NCBI GenBank assembly: GCA_963971285.1
Contig: OZ020250.1
Coordinates: forward strand, 12,570,499-12,634,498
Origin: Astropecten irregularis
Taxonomy: Eukaryota; Echinodermata; Asteroidea; Paxillosida; Astropectinidae
Direction of reading: 5' to 3'
Length of the DNA: 64,000 nucleotides
Both the position numbers and the translations under genes were made by a program. The notes under the pieces were generated by a model. The model saw nothing but the letters and a program-made list of their open reading frames with translations. It was not told where the DNA came from and made no database searches. The first letter of the stretch is position 1, and every line of letters begins with the position of its first letter. Shown here in pieces: positions 1-10,124 of this stretch.

Positions 1-344
1 TAACGTCTCACAAAGGTGCGCATCTTTTATTTTGAAGTCCACATAACGTCTCATGAAGGTGCTCATCTTTTGTTTTGAAGTCCACATAACGTCTCATGAA
101 GGTGCGCATCTTTTGTTTTGAAGTCCACATAACGTCTCATGAAGGTGCGCATGTTTTGTTTTGACGTCCACATAACTTCTCATGAATGTGCGAATCTTTT
201 GTTTTGAAATCCGTGTAAAGTCTCATGAAGGTGCATATCTTTTGTTTTTAAGTCCGCAAAAACTCTCGGTTAGATGGACATGTTTTGTCTTGAAGTCCAC
301 ATAACGTTTCATGAAGGTGCACATCTTTTGTTTTAAAGTCCACA
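1..344. repeat. 43-bp minisatellite, truncated by the left edge
   Basis: Eight consecutive 43-bp units begin at 1, 44, 87, 130, 173, 216, 259 and 302. Each begins with a variant of TAACGTCTCATGAAGGTGCG and ends with TTTTGAAGTCCACA. The first four are close to identical and later ones drift, so the array decays rightwards. Weak traces (GAAGGTGCA, GTCCACC) continue to about 600. The array must extend beyond the window on the left. A 71-codon minus-strand frame at 223-438 is only the repeat read through and is not a gene. Confidence 0.93.
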
Positions 345-3300
345 GGGTCTTAAAGGTATATCGTGTGGACATCATTTGCGCTGAAAACCCGTGAGAAAGT
401 CTAACGAAGGTGCATTGTGTGGACCTTTTGACGTCCACCGAACGTCCCTTTAAGGTGCATTTTGTAATTTTGTGGAAATGTTAACTGGTATAAAGTCTCA
501 TAAAGCATTGCGTTGAAGATACATGGTTATGTATAATGAGGGTGCACTGTGTAGCCATTATTTTGTGTTGGAGTTCACGCACCGCCTAATGAATTCCTAT
601 ACCTTTGACACTGCGTACTTTTTATGACTTTATGACAAACAAATAATTATCGAGTCTAAGGGTATAAAAACAATAAAAGACGCGACGTATAGCACCAGCA
701 AGTAACAATTAAGGACTCCAAAACTCCAGACTAAGCTACACATTTTTGCCAAAGATAACAAGAAACTTCATGGTTTAATAGTGCGTATTCGGGGAAGTGC
801 AATGGGACAAACATTGCAACTGATAGATATAAGAATATACAGAGTCTCGTTCCATATAAGTTGTAAGACTGCCAGTTGCAATTACACATGACGTTATGCA
901 GTCCACATTCAGTACAATTTGAACTATGAAAGATAAATACTTATATATATCTTGTGAGTGTGGTGCACGTATACAGAGATGTGATATCTACATCAAGCTA
1001 TATATCCACTACTGTCCGAGATACATTATGGACTCATCAATCTTACGTCGCAGCAATTTCAGGCGTTCAGAGATTTCCCCCTGAATAAATGAGCTGGGGT
1101 AAAAGCTACAGACATTCCTATATATCACAAGGGCAGATGAAAAACAGCCCAAATTGTAGTTAGCGTAATCGGTCGCTTTGAAAGACTTAATGAGTCCTAC
1201 AGACGGTACGCGGCATTCACTGCAATCCTTACCATGCTCATTACTCCCAGCGTTATAAATGAACAATACATAAATCAGTCCGATGCATATTATTATAATC
1301 TACAGAAATAACCAATCATTCTTATTCATTGCTAGTCTAAATGCCAAACATTCGGGAATAACAAACCGAGATATTAAATCAGAAGAACAGGCATTTTCCT
1401 CAAGTACTGCTGTGTGCCTTCTTCCCAATTTGTCTTTTCTTCTGTATTGTGTGATTTGATATCATGACTTGATAAACCCTGCCATTCCCAGTGACCGTAC
1501 ATTTGACCCAGTAATACAATACAACCGAAGCTTTAAGCAGAATGACAATAAGGTTAATTGGATGCTGTTGATCATACATGTTTTTATTACATGATTATCA
1601 GTAGGAGCATGGCATGCACGTGCTGCAGCCCGATTCAATATTTCCAATAAGCTTTTAATCAAATCAGATATGTACTGACATTTTCGGTCTCAATTTACTA
1701 TACCCTGGGTAGAATTCTACCCTTTGTGTTGTTGGATGCAATATATATTATACGTCCTCAGAATTCCAATGGATAAAATTACTACAATTCTTGGAAATTA
1801 AAATTGAAATTAATGCACTCCAGCATATCGCTGAGAAAACAAACGCCGTCCGTATTGATTAAACTTTTGTAGAATTCGGGAATTGCTTTTGGAAGAAAGA
1901 AAAATATTAATCTTGTTGAAGAGTTGATTATACCAAAATATTTTAACTTAACATAGAGAAATGCCATATCTATATCATAGTTTTAACCGAGAAATTGGGT
2001 AATACATTGTAGGCCTATGTCTCTTGAAAATCTGAAGTAGTGTTTAATACAAGGCAGTAAGTGCATTCGGGCCATATGCCCTTGCAGCTTGTCAGCTTAT
2101 GAGTTGTAGCACGCCACTGCTTATAATGCTTTAAAAAAATTAAGTGAATTGATTCCAATAATGGTGTTCATAATAATTCGGTGTTAAATTTTTTTTTGGA
2201 GAAATTGACGATTGATATTGTTTCTTTTGTGCACGATTTCTTTGCAGTCGATATTACCCAATGATACGGTAATTTATGGAATTGTTCAAATGCAAGTTTT
2301 CCAATAATGATACTAATGCAGAGGAGCCGTTTCGGAAACCTGTTCTGGTTTTTCTATTATTATTTTTTTTCAGTGCCAATTCACCATACCGTATTATTTA
2401 AATAGAAAGACAACTGATTACATCTTTGAAATGTTGACATGAAATGTTTCCATGATTACATGTATCATCTGTAAACTGAATAAAAAATGATAATGTATCA
2501 ACATCAACAGATTTCAGAGAATTTCGATCACTGGTAATTTTATAAACGTTACTATTCATATGCGGTATAGTTTATCAGTCTATAATTCCCCTGGTAAATA
2601 TTTAAACTGATTTGTGGTTCCGTCACTATTCCTGATTAATAGGTATCGTAATTTCGATTCTTAAACTGTCAGAATATGCAAATGTGCTACAGTTTTAGAC
2701 CACCGAGTACCTAACCAGTTTGTGTATAGTCATCCCCGGGAGAGCAAGCTGGAATCCAGACTTCAACTAATTAGATTTCGTTTACACCCTTAACTGATCT
2801 ATAAGAAGAAAAGGAAGGGGCAAAGTGAAATCTCTCGTCACTATGGAGAATCACGCGACCAGTGTTTGAGTGTCAAAGCATTGATTGAGAAGGGAATAAT
2901 GTATCACGCTGTATCACGATGCAGGATTGGTCAGACTTGAAGTCGGTTTGTCTCTAGGATGGGTTTAATCTCAACATCTCCAAGCTAAAAACCCTGCCAA
3001 TGTTTATACAATGTCCCGTCTATCCGTGTATACCATATCCCATGGTAAGCTTTCTAGTTCGGTAAAGTTGATTGTTCCATGTGTATTGATTACTGTTTGA
3101 CCCTGTGTGTGTATATGTGTCATATCTTGATAGCTTTCTGAAGTCGATTACATCTTGTATTATGTGTTATGCTTGTCTTTCACCGCAGTTCCTCCTGGTT
3201 AAAAAGACGTGCATTCAAATCTGACACACAGTGTTCTTTGTAATGCGAATGAAGGCCTTCGGGATCCAATCAGTGTATTATGATGCTAGTACCCTCAGCC

Positions 3301-3380
3301 TGAATTAAGACCCAGTATCACTCTATTTGTTCATATTACCGCCACAGAGATCAGAGATGATGTCCCCACCCTACAATGCC
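345..3380. other. No gene recognised; decayed repeat tail then unique AT-rich DNA
   Basis: The first 250 bases are worn remnants of the 43-bp array. The rest is AT-rich with only short open frames, such as minus-strand frames at 1009-1266 (85 codons), 1462-1662 and 1782-1967. None has a recognisable domain, repeated copy or convincing splice context. One TAGGCCTA palindrome is at 2010-2017. Confidence 0.6.
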
Positions 3381-3409
3381 TTGAATGAACTAAAGCTTAG
3401 TTCATTCAA
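3381..3409. repeat. Perfect 13-bp hairpin with a 3-nt loop
   Basis: TTGAATGAACTAA is followed by AGC and then its exact reverse complement TTAGTTCATTCAA. The flanks show no related sequence, so it is an isolated short foldback and not an obvious transposon end. Confidence 0.9.
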
Positions 3410-5209
3410 AGTATTCCAATTTGGCATCTCCAGTAGAGCAAGTGTGATTTGAAAGATGTGCCTAGTATGGTATTTTGTATGCTTCATGCATATTCCCGTA
3501 TACATTGAACACACGTCCTGGTGCCTATTAATGTTATACCATTTTCAATAGCTTGAACATTGTTACCTAATAATTGGCCTACATTTACTTGAAATTACCA
3601 TTTTGGTATATCGCGTTGATGACCTGTGATGATTGCACCCTATATCTGTCCTATTCCCATTTTTTCCCTGGCTGTTTTCACTCTGACTAATTGAAGATAC
3701 AATCGATACTAGCAATGAATAGTCAGTCAACTATCAAATCTTGATTTGATTAGCGGTTCCGTTTGATTGGATGGAACACACACACACCCTACGGATTTCA
3801 TTACATTTGTATTCTCAGCGCGCGACAGGGGTGGTCGGGGACAACGTGTGCTTGTCTATTAGTTTCTTCCCCTCACCCCAATTTGTAAGGAAAACATGAG
3901 ACCATTAAACCATTTTCTTTTTAAATGACATAAAGGTGATGTTATTTATTTCCATCAAGTAGAGAAAAAAAAATTACCCAAAATTTTAACATTTTGGGGG
4001 GTTGGGTCTTTAGCTCAAAATAAATAAGATTTAAATTTTTATATTGAAGGGAAGTGGAGTTGCTTTCTCAATTAAATTATGTTGATTTTAAATGCAATAT
4101 TCCATGTGTAAGTGAGCCTGTACAAATATCAAATGAAATTCCACCATCACATAGAAATTTTAAAGACCAGTTCCATGGAATCCGTCTAAATTTGAGCGCC
4201 CTAGGCTTGTGACAGATATGAAATTCCTAGGTTGATACCCTTGCCCTATAGGCACAGGTGTGAGTGGTTTAATATCAATGATGCAGGGATCTAGACCGCC
4301 AGCACTATCCATGGAGCCGGCTATAGGTTGCAGCTGCACTGCAAAGCCTACACAACAAAGGTTCTACCAACGTTGATTGTGGACTGGTCTTTGGAGTGAT
4401 TATTGGAGTGGGTTTTAGGATTCCGTGCATTCTAGACAGTTTAAATGTCTGTAACTTGTAGACTTCGAGGCCTGTTTGTCTGCTGCTCGCCTACTCATCC
4501 GTATCGCAGTCATATTTCGTTCCCGGAATCACGGAATCATAAAAGGCGACTGATGATTGCCCATATAAAGACAAATAGTCCACATTAAAGGCGGTTTTCA
4601 AATAATTATATGTATGTACTATTTGCACACAATGTTATAGTCAATTTAATATCCAATGTCAATTATTTTAATAATGGTTACGATAAGTATAATTGTTGAA
4701 TTGGTGGTTTTAAATTGCAAATCTAGAAATATATTTCGAATTAACTCAGTGTTGTTAAATATGAAATATTTTCGCATGAAAATGTATAGTAAACCAAGTG
4801 CTAAAATTAGTACCCGAGTTGCTATTTTGTTTTATTGGCTCTTTTACGGGTGCTCGTATTGGCCTACTGCTCTACTTAAATAGCTCTGAATGGGTTGCTA
4901 AATTGTACACTTAACAAGCTTTCCAAACAAAGTTCAAAGGTGCTAAAATGATTCATCATTGGTGCTAGCCTAGGCACGATGCCAATGCGTATACTTTCAC
5001 TGGCATTGTGACATTTAAATTGAATCATAATGGCTTATTCAATAACGTCCTTAATTATGCTTTGTAAGTATGGAAATGAATTTTAACCAGTTAAACATTG
5101 TAGCAGTGGCCATGAATCATTTGTATCATCTTAGCTTTGCCTTGATTCACTTCGCATAATTTTACAGAGAGCGGTGAAAATGGTGTCACAGTGCTTAACG
5201 CGACGGGCC
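3410..5209. other. No gene recognised
   Basis: Unique AT-rich sequence. The only open frame of note is 4656-4883 (+, 75 codons), which encodes a hydrophobic, lysine-poor peptide with no recognisable family. I see no tandem or inverted structure here. Confidence 0.55.
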
Positions 5210-5232
5210 CGGGGCCGATTTCACGAAACACC
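5210..5232. repeat. Solo end of a CGATTTCACGAA-type foldback element
   Basis: GGGCCGATTTCACGAAACA matches the terminal repeat of the 150-bp element at 56995-57144 (GGGTCGATTTCACCAAAC). No partner end is visible nearby, so this is probably a relic cut off on its right, close to the TA-flanked element starting at 5313. Confidence 0.45.
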
Positions 5233-5312
5233 AGGATTAATCTAATCACCATAATGATATTGTATTGTAACATCACACTTTGCTTATTGTAATTAAGATT
5301 GATGCATAATTT

Positions 5313-6030
5313 AAAACTAATGTTTTACTTTGGTTTTTGACAAAGAAATGCAGACTCATGGGCAAACATATCACGAAAGATACAGTAACAGTCATCCGTA
5401 AACTTCCACTCCCATACGTTGCCCACTTTTTTGACTCTAGTGAAAAACGCCCACGTTATTTTTTCTATAAATCTTTTCACAGGATCTCTGATTTTCCGAA
5501 GATCAAAATCGTTTTAGGACAATTTGGGCGCTTTTCAGAAGTGCGCCACCATGAGTTGGGAACTCGTTGACTAATCACAATACACGGGTTTACACTTCGA
5601 AAAGTGCGCATGAGTGATAGTGCCTCGTTTGATTTTGATCGCAACTTCAAAACGAGGCACTTCCACGCGTGCGCACTTTTCTAAGTGTAAGCCCGTCCAT
5701 TGTCGAAGACAAAACACGGGTTTACACTTCGGTGGTTTTGATCGCGACTTCGAAACGAGGCACTACCACGCATGCGCTTTTTTAGAAGTGTAAACCCGTG
5801 TATTTGCGATATAAATTTTCCACATGCGCAGTTTGTCGACAAATTGTGATTGGCCAACGCATTGCAAACTCATGGTGGCGCACTGTTGTGAATCGCCCGG
5901 ATTGGTTTTGACTCTTCTCAATGGTATGTTTCTGCCCTCGGCATCTTTATACCGTGTAAGTATAGGTAAATCTGTTCAGATATCATCTGGTAAGGTTTGA
6001 TATGCTATATACCAAAGTATATAGTACTTT
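5313..6030 (-). mobile_element. TA-flanked MITE, subfamily A (copy A1), split by an insertion
   Basis: The left part (5313 to about 5535) and right part (about 5895 to 6030) together match a complete subfamily A element in the same orientation as the intact copy at 56545-56905. Landmarks are the terminal ACTTTGGTTTTTGAC, an internal TTTTGACTCTT, then GGTATGTTTCTGCC, and the closing ACCAAAGTAT. TA dinucleotides sit at both outer ends (5312-5313 and 6031-6032). About 350 bp of unrelated foldback sequence (5541-5883) interrupts it. There is no coding capacity. Confidence 0.8.
5541..5883. mobile_element. Composite foldback element nested in A1
   Basis: The outer arms GTGCGCCACCATGAGTT (5541-5557) and AACTCATGGTGGCGCAC (5867-5883) are perfect 17-bp inverted repeats. 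Inside are two further palindromic modules, about 5581-5697 and 5708-5801. Each begins with ACACGGGTTTACACTTC, contains a CGAGGCACT core and ends with the complement AAGTGTAA(A/G)CCCGT. The whole element can fold as one long imperfect hairpin or as two smaller ones. It carries no open frame. I do not recognise the superfamily. Confidence 0.85.
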
Positions 6031-6032
6031 TA

Positions 6033-6408
6033 AGATTAACCGTTGTGCTTCGTGAAGTCAACCTAGATGTCGTGATAATGACATTACAAATATGGACCAA
6101 TCAAAATTGTTTGATCTTCACATGCTCTTCAGGTGCTATAGGGCAGACAGCGCCCATTTTCAGCACCTCGAAAATATTTAGCACCAATGCGTATTGCTGG
6201 ATCTTTTAACGTGAAGTGCTCATCGAAGAAGAACACGTAATTTATAGCACTTTTGTTTACATTGTAATGATCACATTTCAAAATATATGAATTACTTTTA
6301 AATGTGTGTGAATCTATTTAGAAATTCTTAATTTGACTTGGGCTAGAATAATAATTATATTTCTATAATTCATTTTTCAGTTTTGCATGCATGTGCATAT
6401 GCTATTAT
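6033..6408. other. No gene recognised between two MITEs
   Basis: Unique AT-rich spacer. A 70-codon plus-strand frame at 5997-6209 overlaps the end of the A1 element and shows no domain. Confidence 0.5.
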
Positions 6409-6742
6409 TACATATCATACTTTGGTAAGAAACAAAAACAGAAATTTTCACAGATTTACGTATAAATTTAAGGGTATGATGATGGTGCTGGTAGAAACCT
6501 ACCGTTAAATATTTTCCGCCTGAAATGGTGTATTTATCAAGAAATAAGTAAAACAACGACCGAAAATCTTGTTGATCTTTTAAAAGATTTAAGAAATACT
6601 GTGGCCGTTTTCACGATTTTCTCAAAAAGTGGGCATCGTATGGGACTGAAATTTTCACAGATGACTGTGACTGTATCTTCCTTCATATTTTTGCCAATGA
6701 AACTGTATTTCGTTGACAAAAACCAAAGTATGATACTACCTT
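6409..6742 (+). mobile_element. TA-flanked MITE, subfamily A (copy A2)
   Basis: Begins near ATCATACTTTGGTAAG and ends with ACCAAAGTATGATACTACC plus TT, followed by TA at 6743-6744. The first few bases of the left terminal repeat are deleted. It contains the family landmarks TCACAGATTTACGTATAA, GGTAGAAACCTACCG, CCTGAAATGGTGTATTTAT and a central GATCTTTTAAAAGAT. Open frames inside it (6537-6719 minus, 6601-6810 plus) recur in other copies only as degraded sequence and are not genes. Confidence 0.88.
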
Positions 6743-6949
6743 TAATATTACAGTCACGTTTAGCTTTTGTATGCGAAAAAAGTAATGTATTGTTCTTTAT
6801 ATCATCTTAGTGCCGTTGTCCTTCTCAATGGCTGTACCTTTCTTAGGGCTCATGTACGGTTTCAAAGGCAACCTGGAAACTATTTTTATGATCTTGTTTT
6901 TGTCTGAATATATCCGTAGAAACCATTGAAATTCAAGATTGAAATCCAG

Positions 6950-7370
6950 ACAACATCCCGTTATATAGATCCCGTCTCTTGTTTATTAGCTGTTTCGCAT
7001 GCGGCGGAACAGCTTTTGTTTTTGTTATTTTTTTTTTCTTTTTTCCTTTTTGACTTTTTCGCACTTTCGAGTGCGAAAAAGTTATTCTTTTTGTTCTGAT
7101 TTTTTTTTTCTTTTTCCTCTTCTTCTTCTTCTTCTTCTCCGATGGCCCATTCAATTTGTACACGTTTTTTTCTAAGCACGACTTAAGTGCTTTTGCAAGT
7201 TCGGATCAACATCAAACTTATACCAATGAAGGACCCTAATGCAAGGATGATCCTAAAAGCAATGACGTCATCATGACGTCATCAGGTGTCAAATTACAAG
7301 CAATTTAAATTTAATAATCAAAATCTTTAAAAATCAATAAAAAATCAACGGTTTGAGATCTGAACTTGAT
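6950..7370. repeat. Leading part of a complex repeat block with polypyrimidine tract
   Basis: Holds a long T-rich pyrimidine tract (7018-7140) ending in (TTC)n, then a module with TTCGGATCAACATCAAACTT followed about 60 bp later by two TGACGTCA palindromes (7263-7270, 7274-7281). This module recurs in diverged form from 8340 to 9060, so the whole 6.95-9.07 kb block is probably one repetitive unit. The lysine- and glutamate-rich frames read on the minus strand here are translation of the tract and not proteins. Confidence 0.7.
7053..7082. repeat. Perfect 13-bp hairpin with TTCG loop
   Basis: ACTTTTTCGCACT, loop TTCG, then AGTGCGAAAAAGT. The arms are exact complements. It lies within the polypyrimidine tract. 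Confidence 0.95.
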
Positions 7371-8230
7371 TCTTTCACCCAAAGTCAATGTCAGGCAAGG
7401 TCTTTCTTTTTGACATGTTACTTGACCTCTGTGACCTCTACTTCCGGTCAAACAGGAAGTAGCTCCTCATTTAAAAGTGGTATGAGCTATGATCATGATT
7501 CTTTCACCAAAAGTCAATGTTAGGCAAGGTCTTTCATTGTGACACACAACTTGACCTCTGTGACCTCTACTTCCGGTCAAACAGGAAGTAGTTCCTTATT
7601 TAAAAGTGGTAAGAGCTATGATCATGATTCTTTCACCAAAAGTCAATGTTAGGCAAGGTCTTTCATTGTGACACACAACTTGACCTCTGTGACCTCTACT
7701 TCCGGTCAAACAGGAAGTAGCTTCTTATTTAAAAGTGGTAAAAGCTATGATCATGATTCTTTCACCAAAAGTCACTGCTAGGCAAGGTCTTTCATTGTGA
7801 CACATAACTTGACCTCCGTGACCTCTACTTCCGGTCAAACTGGAAGTAGCTCTTTATTAAAAAGTGGTAAAAGCTATGATCATGATTCTTTTACCAAAAG
7901 TCAATGTTAGGCAAGGTCTTTCATTGTGACACATAACTTACCTCTGTGACCTCTACTTCCGGTCAAACTGGAAGTAGCTCTTTATTAAAAAGTGGTAAGA
8001 GCTATGAGCAAGATTCTTTCACCAAAAATCATTGTAAGGCAAGGTCTTTCATTGTGACAAATAACTTGACCTCTGTGACCTCTACTTCCGGTCAAACAGG
8101 AAGTAGCTCCTCATTTAAAAGTGGTAAGAGCTAGGATCATGATTCTTTCACCAAAAGTCAATGTCAGGCAAGGTCTTTCATTTCTGACACATTGCTTGAC
8201 CTCTGCGACCTCTACTTCCGGTCAAACAAG
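7368..8230. repeat. 129-bp tandem repeat, about 6.5 copies
   Basis: The marker GTGACCTCTACTTCCGGTC starts at 7431, 7560, 7689, 7818, 7946 and 8075, with a variant at 8205, so spacing is 129 bp apart from single-base indels. Each unit contains a near-palindrome, CTACTTCC and GGAAGTAG around GGTCAAACA, and a second block TCACCAAAAGTCAATG. The period is a multiple of three, so the plus strand reads as a Ser/Thr/Gly-rich 43-residue repeat, but most units carry TAG at the same place. I regard it as non-coding. Confidence 0.93.
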
Positions 8231-9070
8231 TCATTGGCGAAAAAGTCATTTGCTCTGTCAGTTGACAGACAAACTTCTAGTTTTTTTTTTCTTTTTCCAC
8301 TTTTTTCCCATAGACATAACACAGGGGTTTTCTAAGAGCCACTTCTACCATTATGCCAATTCCGATCAACTTTATACTTGGCACATAGTTAGACCACCAC
8401 CCCGAATAGTGTCCCGCGTAAGTACGTCATCGTGACGTCATCACGTGCACAATTACGTCATCATAAAAGTGCAAATTTTAGGGCTCTTTATCTCCGGAAC
8501 GGCAAGTCCGATGCAACTCAAACTTGGTATGCAAGTATATGGGGACGTGTTATAGACAAAAATTGCAGTCACGTGTCGATGACGTCATCGTGTGATTTTA
8601 TACGAATTATTCAATTTTTGGACCTTTTCTTTATATCTCATGAACGACAAATCGTATTTTCGAAATTCTTTCGGTAAAATGTTTGTTGGGCTATAGGCAC
8701 GTGCCATAAAATATCAAAAAGTGGTGACGTCATGATGACGTCATCAAAAAGCCGATTTTCAGATTCATATATAAGGGAATATCCGATGGTGATGAAACTT
8801 GGTGGGTAGGTAGGGAATGGTACTAGTATCCTAAATGTGAAGTGACGTCACGATGACGTCATCGGCTGATTTTTAATTGATTTTTGAATATTTAATTTTG
8901 CCATTTTTTCCCAGAAACGCATATAAGCGAACATCCGATCGTAATGAAACTTGGTGGGTTGGTAGGAAATGGTATTAGTATCCCTACTGTGAAGTGACGT
9001 CACGATTACGTTATCGCCTAATTTTTTATTAATTTTTTTGAATAATTAATTTTGCCATTTAGAGTCAAAC
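8231..9070. repeat. Diverged repeat modules with TGACGTCA palindromes
   Basis: Several degenerate modules follow one another, each with a CCGAT-like block, AACTTGG, then about 45-70 bp later one or two TGACGTCA sites. The last two modules are clearly a 152-bp tandem duplication: the blocks GATGAAACTTGGTGGG at 8791 and AATGAAACTTGGTGGG at 8943 align through to the palindromes at 8843 and 8995. TGACGTCA occurs at 8433, 8580, 8725, 8736, 8843, 8854 and 8995. Confidence 0.8.
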
Positions 9071-9839
9071 ATAACACAAAACACGTGCTTTGGAACTTTT
9101 TGGACTGCTGATATGGCTATCCGTGGTAGTGGGCCAATTGTGTACACGTGAACGGAGCACGGCGAGCTAGAAAATCAGTCATTTTGCTGTTTTCACAACT
9201 CATATGCACAACCATACATACTACGCGGGTTGGCATATAGTAGACTCGGCCATTTCTGTGTTTCTCATGGTGTTTATGATTCTGTATACGTGTATTGATG
9301 GACGACTGACGACGTTCCTGATACATGTACATGTAGTTGTTAAAAACAATAAAGACACCGCTGATAAACTATTTCTCTGTCCTGGGCCAATTGTGTACGT
9401 TTGTTCTTTACATTTTATAAAACATACGCGAAACAGCTCAGTGTTTGTTGCTACAAACACAGGTCTAGTTTTCCTTTCTTTTGCTCGTAGTTTCCTCGTC
9501 ATGTGTCACGTCCTTAGGAGATGTCTAAGTGAGTAATGGTGCTTCTGATGTAGTTCGCTATACAGGCAAGTGACCCTGAACACATCTTATGGTTTCTCCT
9601 CTAATTACCTTTTCCTCACGCAACGAAACGGAACCCCCCCCCCCCCTACAAAAAAAAAGAACTGGAGTAAAATCAATCATCTTCCCACACTATTTTTGAA
9701 ATCCGAGCGTAAATCAAAGTACATGGTGTGATTCCACACTGTATGTTTGTCTTCATCCAAACACGTGATTTCTACTTCCTATCAACTGTGATTTACCGCC
9801 CATCAGATTCACGTCGAGCGAAATATACAGTAATTAAAC

Positions 9840-10124
9840 CCAGCCGGCGGGCCTACAGCGCGCTGATGGACTAAAGTATACCTAGACGCGCTGTGCTAAT
9901 CTATCAGTAAGGAGAAATGAACCAGTCGTTTGGCGTCTGAGGAAGACAGACCGCGTGTACCTTTTCCTGCTTGAATGTTAAGGTACTAGTACGCTGCCAG
10001 CTGCTGGTTCTGAGTGAATAACGTATTATTCTATTTGTTCTAGCGCCAATTCTGAATCTGTCGAACCGTATTTATAGTCCAAGACGGGAAGGGTCAAAGG
10101 TTACGTCCATATTGATTACACACA
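9840..10124 (+). other. Possible non-coding first exon ending at a consensus donor
   Basis: A locally GC-richer stretch ends in ACACAG followed by GTAAGTATC at 10125, a full match to the animal 5' splice consensus. No long open frame lies upstream, so if real this would be a 5' UTR exon. It could also be chance; I see no matching acceptor or coding exon downstream. Confidence 0.2.

Noticed and set aside
6537-6810. Overlapping 60- and 69-codon frames, with similar ones at 56456-56752
   Set aside because: They lie inside subfamily A MITE copies and are not preserved between copies.
1-8230. 129 bp equals three times 43 bp, suggesting a link between the two arrays
   Set aside because: The three 43-bp thirds of the 129-bp unit do not resemble each other or the 43-bp array, so this is coincidence.
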